Below are positions 58,473 to 64,000 of a DNA stretch of 64,000 nt, in pieces. This DNA comes from Segatella copri (GTDB taxonomy: Bacteria > Bacteroidota > Bacteroidia > Bacteroidales > Bacteroidaceae). Position 1 is the stretch's first letter. Each line of letters starts with the position of its first letter. The stretch spans positions 1-64,000 of the forward strand of contig NZ_NMPZ01000006.1 of NCBI RefSeq assembly GCF_002224675.1, in the 5' to 3' direction. The notes under the pieces are model-generated. The model did not search any database and was not told the DNA's origin. It saw nothing but the letters and a program-made list of their open reading frames with translations. The position numbers were made by a program, and so were the translations under genes.

Positions 58473-59747
58473 TTATTTACGAACAATAGTCTGAGCGCGG
58501 TCTGGACCGATAGAGATGATACCAATCTTGGTCTCAAGGAACTCCTCTACGAATGCAATGTAGTCCTTGAATTCCTGTGGGAACTGATCCTCAGAAGTAA
58601 ACTGAGTCATATCAGTCTTCCATCCCTTGAACTCCTTGTAAACAGGCTCTACGTTATCAATCTCGTAAGGGAAATCTGTAGTAACAGTGCCATCAGGCAA
58701 CTTGTAAGCCACGCAAGCCTTGATGGTATCGAAACCATCGAGCACATCGCTCTTCATCATGATAAGTTCGGTTACACCGTTTACCATAACAGAATACTTG
58801 AGCTGTACGAGGTCGCACCATCCACAACGACGCTCACGGCCAGTAACCGCACCATACTCATGACCCAGGTCACGGATCTTGGCACCAGTCTCATCGAAGA
58901 GCTCTGTTGGGAATGGACCTGCACCTACGCGAGTACAGTAAGCCTTCATGATACCATAGACATTGCCGATACGGTTAGGACCGACACCCAGACCGATGCA
59001 GGCACCCGCACAGATGGTATTAGAAGAAGTTACGAATGGATAAGAACCGAAGTCAACATCGAGCATAGTACCCTGAGCACCCTCGCAGAGGATGTCCTTG
59101 CCAGAGCGGAGCACCTTGTTGATTTCCACCTCGCTGTCGATGAGCTTAAACTGCTTCAAGTATTCGATGCCCTCCATCCAGGTCTTCTCTACCTCAGTGA
59201 TATCGAAATCAGTGTATCCGAGGCTAGCGATAGTCTTGAGATGAGCAGCCTTGTGAGCAGCATACTTCTCCTCGAAGTTTTCGAGGATATCACCTACGCG
59301 AAGACCAGTACGGCTTACCTTATCAGTATAAGTAGGGCCAATACCCTTACCAGTAGTACCTACCTTGTTCTTGCCCTTAGAAGCCTCAATGGCTGCATCG
59401 AGCACACGGTGAGTAGGCATGATGAGATGCGCCTTCTTAGAAATGTAGAGACGGCTCTTGAGGTCATGGCCACTCTTCTCCAAATCCTTAGCCTCGCCCA
59501 TAAAGAGGTCTGGAGCCAAGACTACGCCGTTACCGATGATGTTTACCTTGCCACCCTGGAAGATACCAGAAGGGATAGAACGAAGAACATACTTCTCGCC
59601 TTCGAACTCGAGAGTATGACCCGCATTAGGACCACCCTGGAAACGAGCAATGACATCATACTTAGGGGTCAAAACATCAACCACCTTACCTTTTCCTTCA
59701 TCGCCCCACTGCAAACCGAGCAGGACATCTACTTTACCTGTGTTCAT
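58473..59747 (-). CDS. purA: Adenylosuccinate synthetase
   Basis: PurA joins aspartate to IMP using GTP on the route to AMP. The 424-residue protein has the GTP-binding LLGLQWGDEGKGKVVD (with catalytic D and H), GPNAGHTL, GTTGKGIGPTYTDKVSRTGLR and CEGAQGTMLDVDFGSYPFVTSSNT, all diagnostic. It starts 24 bp after the fur-family gene, so both are probably in one transcript. Confidence 0.97.
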   Translation of the reverse strand: MNTGKVDVLLGLQWGDEGKGKVVDVLTPKYDVIARFQGGPNAGHTLEFEGEKYVLRSIPSGIFQGGKVNIIGNGVVLAPDLFMGEAKDLEKSGHDLKSRLYISKKAHLIMPTHRVLDAAIEASKGKNKVGTTGKGIGPTYTDKVSRTGLRVGDILENFEEKYAAHKAAHLKTIASLGYTDFDITEVEKTWMEGIEYLKQFKLIDSEVEINKVLRSGKDILCEGAQGTMLDVDFGSYPFVTSSNTICAGACIGLGVGPNRIGNVYGIMKAYCTRVGAGPFPTELFDETGAKIRDLGHEYGAVTGRERRCGWCDLVQLKYSVMVNGVTELIMMKSDVLDGFDTIKACVAYKLPDGTVTTDFPYEIDNVEPVYKEFKGWKTDMTQFTSEDQFPQEFKDYIAFVEEFLETKIGIISIGPDRAQTIVRK

Positions 59748-59771
59748 TTCTATAAAATATAGTTATTTTTA

Positions 59772-60236
59772 TTACTTATCGTTTTTCTTGCGTGTAAGCT
59801 TTGCCTGGCATGTACTGCATACGCCGTAAATATAGAGGGCGAAAGTATCCTTTCGGAAACGCTGCAGCTTGAGGTCATTCACTGCTGCCGTAACAGCCGG
59901 CACATTGATCTCCGTTACCTGCCCACACACGCTACACACCTGATGGATATGGCTATCATTGTAATAGCACGCCTCGTATTTGGTACCATCCACCAGACTG
60001 TGTCTCATCACGAGCCTCAGCTCGATGAAGAGATGCATTGTATTATAGAGCGTAGCTCTGCTCACCCGGAAGTTTCTCTTCGTGAGCTCAGCATCCAGCT
60101 CTTCAAGAGTGAAGTGCCCATCAATGCTATAAACCGCATCCAGAACTGCATATCTTTCCGGGGTCTTGCGGTGATGATTGCACTCCAAATATGTGTCCAA
60201 GATTTCACGAACCTTGGCTTTATTTTTCTCAGTCAT
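59772..60236 (-). CDS. Fur-family metalloregulator
   Basis: The 154-residue regulator has a winged-helix N-terminal domain (HRKTPERYAVLDAVYSIDGHFTLEELDAELTKRNFRVSRATLYNTM) and a C-terminal dimerisation domain. The latter has two CxxC pairs (VCSVCGQ and VCSTCQAK) forming a structural zinc site, and DSHIHQ for the sensor metal. Whether it is Fur, PerR or Zur is not decidable by eye. Its -7 box is at 60263-60270, and it leads the fur-purA-hisS set. Confidence 0.9.
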   Translation of the reverse strand: MTEKNKAKVREILDTYLECNHHRKTPERYAVLDAVYSIDGHFTLEELDAELTKRNFRVSRATLYNTMHLFIELRLVMRHSLVDGTKYEACYYNDSHIHQVCSVCGQVTEINVPAVTAAVNDLKLQRFRKDTFALYIYGVCSTCQAKLTRKKNDK

Positions 60237-60262
60237 AATCCTTGTTAGTTACATAAAACGCA

Positions 60263-60270
60263 CAAAGATA
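60263..60270 (-). promoter_or_regulatory. Promoter -7 box of the fur-family gene
   Basis: The minus-strand TATCTTTG matches TAnnTTTG, 27 bp before the start. The -33 box is not clear. Confidence 0.45.
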
Positions 60271-60412
60271 CTCATAATTCCGGACATAAGGGCATATTTA
60301 AATTTAAAAAAACTAAATTGCCCTATTTTTGATGATTTTCCTGCTGTTTCTTCACCAATCTGATGGCTGTTTAGGGATTATTGATGCAAATTGCCACAAA
60401 AGCCCCGACCAA

Positions 60413-61087
60413 TTACTCTGCTAATTTAAGCATTTCAGCATAGATGCGCTGCACTGGCAAACCCATCACGTTGTAGTAACTGCCCTTGAGTCCGGTACAT
60501 CCGATGTAACCTATCCATTCCTGGATGCCATAGGCACCCGCCTTATCGAATGGTTTGTAATGAGTGATATAATAATTAATCTCCCATTCTTCAAATTCCT
60601 TGAAACTTACTTCCGTACATACCGAGAACTTGCGCTGTTCTTTCTTCGTAGTAAGACATACGCCCGTAACCACATGGTGAGTCTTGCCGCTCAACATCTT
60701 AAGCATGCGAACCGCATCATCGGCATTCTGCGGCTTTCCGAGAATGATTCCCTTACCCTCCTGATCGTTCTGTTCATCGGCAGCAGGAGCAATCACTACG
60801 GTATCCGCTGTAAGAATGAGCAAATCATCGGAGGAGGATTTGCCTGAAGATTTTTCTGAAGTAGAATCTTCAGAAGCCTCTTCAGAAGCCTCATCTCCAT
60901 CCAATAAAGAGCGATAAGCATCCGCTTTCTTCTGGGCAATATACTCAGCCACATCGTATGCATCCAAATCTTCAGGATAGCTTTCATCAATACCACGCAA
61001 TACCTTCACCTCGAAATTAACATCCAATCCTGCCAACAACTCCCTGCGGCGTGGCGAATTGCTCGCCAAAATAATCTTATACTTCAT
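60413..61087 (-). CDS. Maf-like nucleotide pyrophosphatase with serine-rich insertion
   Basis: Maf proteins hydrolyse non-canonical or pyrimidine nucleoside triphosphates. The 224-residue protein opens IILASNSPRRRELLAGL (SxSPRR motif). It has the catalytic ILTADTVVI and GKPQNADDAVRMLKMLSGKTHHVVTG. An insertion of about 30 residues (around 66-96), made mainly of S, E and D in SEEASEDSTSEKSSGKSSSD-like runs, interrupts the fold before the catalytic aspartate. The typical length without it is about 190. The gene lies 48 bp after kdsC. Confidence 0.92.
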   Translation of the reverse strand: MKYKIILASNSPRRRELLAGLDVNFEVKVLRGIDESYPEDLDAYDVAEYIAQKKADAYRSLLDGDEASEEASEDSTSEKSSGKSSSDDLLILTADTVVIAPAADEQNDQEGKGIILGKPQNADDAVRMLKMLSGKTHHVVTGVCLTTKKEQRKFSVCTEVSFKEFEEWEINYYITHYKPFDKAGAYGIQEWIGYIGCTGLKGSYYNVMGLPVQRIYAEMLKLAE

Positions 61088-61135
61088 CTGTTTTTTACCA
61101 TACTGAACTTGCGAAAGTTCAAATTACTAATTCAT

Positions 61136-61654
61136 TTACCATCCAAACGCCTTGGCATTGGAAAGCCAATGCCCCTTGGCACGAAGCACCTGCTCTACAA
61201 TATCCCTGCCCACTCCTTCGCCACCATTGGCAGAAGAGACATAGCAGGAAATCTCCTTGATATCAGAGCAGGCATCGGCTGGGCAGCACGGGCAGCCACA
61301 ACGACGCATTACCTCGTAATCCGGGATATCATCACCCACATAGATGATTTCCTCATCAGAAAGCTGATACTTCTCCAGAAAAGCATCATAGGTATTGATT
61401 TTCACAGCACATCCCATATAGATATCCTGCACGCCCAATCCCTCATATCGCTTGCGGATAGCCTCGGTAGTTCCGCCCGTAAGGATGACGATGCGCACAC
61501 CCACCTTCTGAGCCAACTGAATTGCATAGCCATCCTTGATATTCACGGTGCGAAGAGGTTCACCCGTACTGGCAAGCGTAATGGTCTGGCGGGAAAGCAC
61601 GCCATCCACATCAAATACAATTGCCTTTATCTTCTTCAAATCGTAATTAATCAT
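61136..61654 (-). CDS. kdsC: KDO-8-phosphate phosphatase (KdsC-type HAD)
   Basis: KdsC releases KDO from KDO-8-phosphate for lipid A core synthesis. The 172-residue, cap-less HAD protein has [12 protein letters not shown] (nucleophile and acid aspartates), [11 protein letters not shown], the second motif ILTGGTT and [10 protein letters not shown]. The C-terminal region is cysteine-rich ([13 protein letters not shown]), more so than usual. It sits between the DUF2520 gene (41 bp upstream) and maf. Confidence 0.9.
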   Translation of the reverse strand: MINYDLKKIKAIVFDVDGVLSRQTITLASTGEPLRTVNIKDGYAIQLAQKVGVRIVILTGGTTEAIRKRYEGLGVQDIYMGCAVKINTYDAFLEKYQLSDEEIIYVGDDIPDYEVMRRCGCPCCPADACSDIKEISCYVSSANGGEGVGRDIVEQVLRAKGHWLSNAKAFGW

Positions 61655-61695
61655 ACTTGAAAACTTTTTCTATTTAGTAATCAGACACTTGAACT

Positions 61696-62472
61696 CTATT
61701 CCTTGATACTTAGCTTATGAATACTCATGCTCATTCTGTCATAGATATCCTTCATCTGCGGATTCGACTTGAGCAGAGCTCCCTGCGCCCGAAGCACATT
61801 CTCATCATACCTTACAGCCGGCCCCGTCTGTGCATCTTTCGGATCCAACTCGTGCACCTTCGCAGCCGTCTCGTCTATCAACGGAAGCATCACATCAAAT
61901 GGTATTCCGTGCTCCTCCAGGATTTCCCGACTCAAGGCATAGCAATGATTCACGAAATTGCAGGCAAAGACGGCAGAGAGATGCAGGTACTTGCGGTCTT
62001 CACTCGCCAGATGATACACCCTACTGCTCACCTGATGCGCCACATCACCGATCAGCTGCAAGGCATGCTCATCATTCGCCTCGATAAAACAAGGTATCTG
62101 AGAGAAATCCACCTCACGCTGCTTGGAGAAAGTCTGCATCGGATAAAGCACACCATAATGTAAAGCCATTCCCTGGAAAACATCCATCGGGATAGAGCCT
62201 GCCGTATGCAGAAAAACCTTGGTCTCCTTTCCTTTGCAGAGAACAGGAATCAACTCTACAATAGCACTATCCTTCACCGAAACGACGTACAGATCTGCAT
62301 CTGAGCGAACATCTGATATATCCGAAACAGGCTGTGCGCCCACCTCGGAAGCCAGAGCCGTAGCCGATTGCATCGTGCGGCTGAACACCTGCACCACATC
62401 ATGACCTGCGGCAAATATCGCCTTCCCCAAATGAGTGGCAAGATTGCCAGCACCAATCAATATCACCTTCAT
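61696..62472 (-). CDS. Rossmann-fold dehydrogenase-like protein (DUF2520)
   Basis: I use the ATG at 62472 (MKVILIGAGNLATHLGKAI), which places the nucleotide-binding GAGNLATHLG at the very N-terminus, as the family requires; the frame is open to 62514. The 258-residue protein has an NAD(P)-binding half and a C-terminal helical DUF2520 half (SAVFACNFVNHCYALSREILEEHGIPF). Its substrate is unknown. The order DUF2520-kdsC-maf recurs in Bacteroidetes. A possible -7 box (TATTTTTG, complement at 62570-62577) lies about 98 bp upstream. Confidence 0.86.
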   Translation of the reverse strand: MKVILIGAGNLATHLGKAIFAAGHDVVQVFSRTMQSATALASEVGAQPVSDISDVRSDADLYVVSVKDSAIVELIPVLCKGKETKVFLHTAGSIPMDVFQGMALHYGVLYPMQTFSKQREVDFSQIPCFIEANDEHALQLIGDVAHQVSSRVYHLASEDRKYLHLSAVFACNFVNHCYALSREILEEHGIPFDVMLPLIDETAAKVHELDPKDAQTGPAVRYDENVLRAQGALLKSNPQMKDIYDRMSMSIHKLSIKE

Positions 62473-62607
62473 ATCTTTTTCTTTTTCAATCTTATTTTTA
62501 CCTGAAGCCATCAAGCCGCTTTACGCAAGCCATCAGGCCATTTTTACCTAAACAATCCTTGATAATGTGCAAAAATACTAAAAAAGAGCCACACAATGGA
62601 AGAAAAC

Positions 62608-62638
62608 TTGTTTTTTTATAATTAATTTATTATTTTTG
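62608..62638 (+). promoter_or_regulatory. Promoter of the FemAB/GNAT-like gene, next to its start
   Basis: TTG (62608-62610), 20 bp, then TATTTTTG (62631-62638). The GTG start is at 62643, so transcription would begin at or near the start codon. Confidence 0.55.
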
Positions 62639-62642
62639 CAAT

Positions 62643-63653
62643 GTGAAAAGAATAGAAGTAAGAATATATTCGGAAAACGAGGAGCTGCCCCATCTGCTGG
62701 AGGGCAACTTCTTCCATAGCTTGGAACTCTTCCAGATAGGTGAAAAAGTACCAAGCGATACCCCCATTATGGCTGTAGCTACCCAGGAAGGAAGAGTAGT
62801 CGGACAAATGCTAGCCATGATACACCGCCGCCATATCCTTATTCCACCTTTTATATATATACATGCCCACGTGCACGGAGAAGGAGCCTATCTGGATGAA
62901 GAAACCGCCGAAGCCACCTTCCCTACTCTTCTGCATGCGATGACCCGCGAACTCACCCGCCGCCATACCCTCTACATCGAATTTTCAGAGATACAGAAAA
63001 AGATGTTCGGCTACCGACATTTCCGTCGCACGGGCTACTTCCCTGTGGCTTGGCAGGAAATATACAATTCACTACACAGCAAGACACCGGAAGAGCGTCT
63101 CACCGACAAGGCTAAAATGCAAATTGAAGCAGCAGAAAGAAAAGGATTGAAATGCCATAGCACTTCTGACGAAAACGAAGTGGGAAAATTCTATCAACTC
63201 TATAGAAACTTCTACAAGATGAAACCTCGCCGCTATGTGCCACCAAGAGAATACTTTGAGCAAATAAGCAAAAGCAGCGAAGCAAAGGTCTTTGTGACAA
63301 CCTACGACAAGAAACGCCTGGGTATCAAGAAAGCATCTTACGAAAACAAGATACTGGGCGGATGCACCCTGGCCTTCTGCGACAACGATGCCTATCTGTG
63401 GCACCTGGCATCGCTCAGGAAAAGCTACCGATATCTGCATCCCGATGCCCTGACCGTCTGGCACGCCATCCAATACGCCCACCAAAGGGGCTTCAAGCAC
63501 CTGCACTTTATGGATGTAGGCTTACCTTGGAAGCGAAATCCGTATAGAGAATTCATTCGCAGCTTCGGAGGCAAGCCCGTGGCAAAATACCGCTGGTTCA
63601 GATGCAACATCGGCATCATCAACAGACTGATGAAATGGATATACAAGCTTTAA
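62643..63653 (+). CDS. FemAB/GNAT-like acyltransferase family protein
   Basis: The 336-residue protein starts with GTG at 62643; the ATG two bases earlier is followed at once by a stop. It reads as two acyltransferase-like halves: residues 40-130 (IMAVATQEGRVVGQMLAMIHRR, then TLYIEFSEIQKKMFGYRHFRRTGYFPV) and 165-325 (FYQLYRNFYKMKPRRYVPPREYFEQI, GGCTLAFCDNDAYLWHLASLRKSYR, GFKHLHFMDVGLPWKRNPYREFIRSFGG). This pattern fits FemAB-type aminoacyltransferases or paired GNATs acting on cell-wall precursors or glycans. The substrate is unknown. It converges with the TetR gene, their stop codons overlapping. Confidence 0.75.
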   Translation: MKRIEVRIYSENEELPHLLEGNFFHSLELFQIGEKVPSDTPIMAVATQEGRVVGQMLAMIHRRHILIPPFIYIHAHVHGEGAYLDEETAEATFPTLLHAMTRELTRRHTLYIEFSEIQKKMFGYRHFRRTGYFPVAWQEIYNSLHSKTPEERLTDKAKMQIEAAERKGLKCHSTSDENEVGKFYQLYRNFYKMKPRRYVPPREYFEQISKSSEAKVFVTTYDKKRLGIKKASYENKILGGCTLAFCDNDAYLWHLASLRKSYRYLHPDALTVWHAIQYAHQRGFKHLHFMDVGLPWKRNPYREFIRSFGGKPVAKYRWFRCNIGIINRLMKWIYKL

Positions 63654-64000
63654 AGCTGTCCGATTGCCTTATCCAGCAATTCGAGACCGCGATCGGTACA
63701 GAAACCACGAATCATAATGAGAGTGAAATTATCGAAGAGCTCCTGCATCGTAAATCTCTTATAGAGCTGCTGATGCATCATCTCTGACATACAGATTCTC
63801 GAAGACTCATAAACCACCTCGAAATTTACATCCTTGCGGAAGTATCCCTCATCTACACCAGCCTGGAAGAAGCGCATGCTATCATCATATTCCTTATCAT
63901 GCTCCTCTTTCAGGAACTTCAGGATGCGGGGCATTCTATGAATCTCCTCATAGAAAACTACCCCCACCTGCTGGTTACGCTCCATCTGAAGGCGATAGAT
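63650..64000 (-). CDS. TetR-family regulator, C-terminal part (truncated by window edge)
   Basis: The reading frame continues past the end of the window (residues IYRLQ precede the internal ATG at 63985), so the N-terminal helix-turn-helix is not seen. The visible 117 residues are all-helical (VFYEEIHRMPRILKFLKEEHDKEYDDSMRFFQAGVDEGYFRKDVNFEVV). They end LDKAIGQL, like the ligand-binding and dimerisation domain of TetR regulators. The stop overlaps that of the convergent acyltransferase gene. Confidence 0.75.
   Translation of the reverse strand: MYRLQMERNQQVGVVFYEEIHRMPRILKFLKEEHDKEYDDSMRFFQAGVDEGYFRKDVNFEVVYESSRICMSEMMHQQLYKRFTMQELFDNFTLIMIRGFCTDRGLELLDKAIGQL

Noticed and set aside
1-64000. 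tRNA or rRNA genes
   Set aside because: I looked in the intergenic gaps for cloverleaf arms and CCA-type ends and saw none; a covariance-model scan would settle it.

Overview
The window looks like a chromosomal segment of a Bacteroidales bacterium, most likely Prevotella/Segatella. Four things point there. Intergenic regions repeatedly carry the Bacteroidetes promoter pair (TTTG, 19-21 bp, TAnnTTTG), and Shine-Dalgarno sequences are nearly absent. Several genes are typical of the phylum: the RpoZ form, DUF4295 after rpmG, DUF4293, BamD-RpoZ, KdsC-Maf and the GGGtGRT protein. The base composition is moderate. About 57 genes are present, mostly on the minus strand, and nearly all are core metabolism or housekeeping. 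I see no rRNA, tRNA, CRISPR array, prophage or intact insertion sequence.

Layout. 1-6000: GDP-mannose synthesis (manC), a lone xylulokinase, a block of 22-bp-period repeats, two small winged-helix proteins and aspS. 6100-10800: an ECF sigma / membrane anti-sigma-like / periplasmic protein operon, an L,D-transpeptidase lipoprotein, a small secreted protein and galE. 11000-15150: class III fructose-bisphosphatase, a large inverted REP-like repeat, a YitT membrane protein and a phosphoribosyltransferase. 15150-21600: a TonB-dependent receptor and the metA / U32 / membrane lipoprotein operon. 21860-25850: rpmB-rpmG-DUF4295, map-tsaD-pncC and a HAD phosphatase. 25900-29750: DMP19-smpB-metH. 29950-31680: a strongly codon-biased pair, a NifU-like scaffold and a GGGtGRT protein. 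31680-38950: tandem and REP-like repeats, a Wzx-type flippase, rpsP, bamD-rpoZ-DUF4293, uvrB, then a MITE-like element. 38960-43050: serC-serA-DUF1015-YigZ. 43350-51100: a DbpA-like helicase, a TPR protein, a membrane protein, glycogen branching enzyme, a YhcH protein and a MORN-repeat protein. 51270-53410: a LytTR regulator and a tandem-CBM20/HAD fusion. 53650-56500: mltG and ACT-DUF711. 57010-64000: fur-purA-hisS, DUF2520-kdsC-maf, a FemAB/GNAT-like protein and a truncated TetR regulator at the edge.

Functional links. Methionine and one-carbon genes (metA, metH, map), serine synthesis (serC, serA) and envelope building (manC, galE, Wzx, Ldt, KdsC, MltG, BamD) recur. Glycogen metabolism is represented by glgB and, by inference, by the CBM20-HAD protein.

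Best candidates for something undescribed: (1) the tandem starch-binding-domain / HAD phosphatase fusion at 51976-53412, which has the same domain logic as the eukaryotic glucan phosphatase laforin; (2) the highly expressed NifU-like / GGGtGRT pair; (3) a LytTR response regulator lacking its phospho-acceptor aspartate; (4) a 336-bp MITE-like element packed with hairpins; (5) 22-bp-period repeat arrays of unrelated sequence at separate places; (6) histone H1-like Lys/Ala tails on glgB and on a small winged-helix protein.
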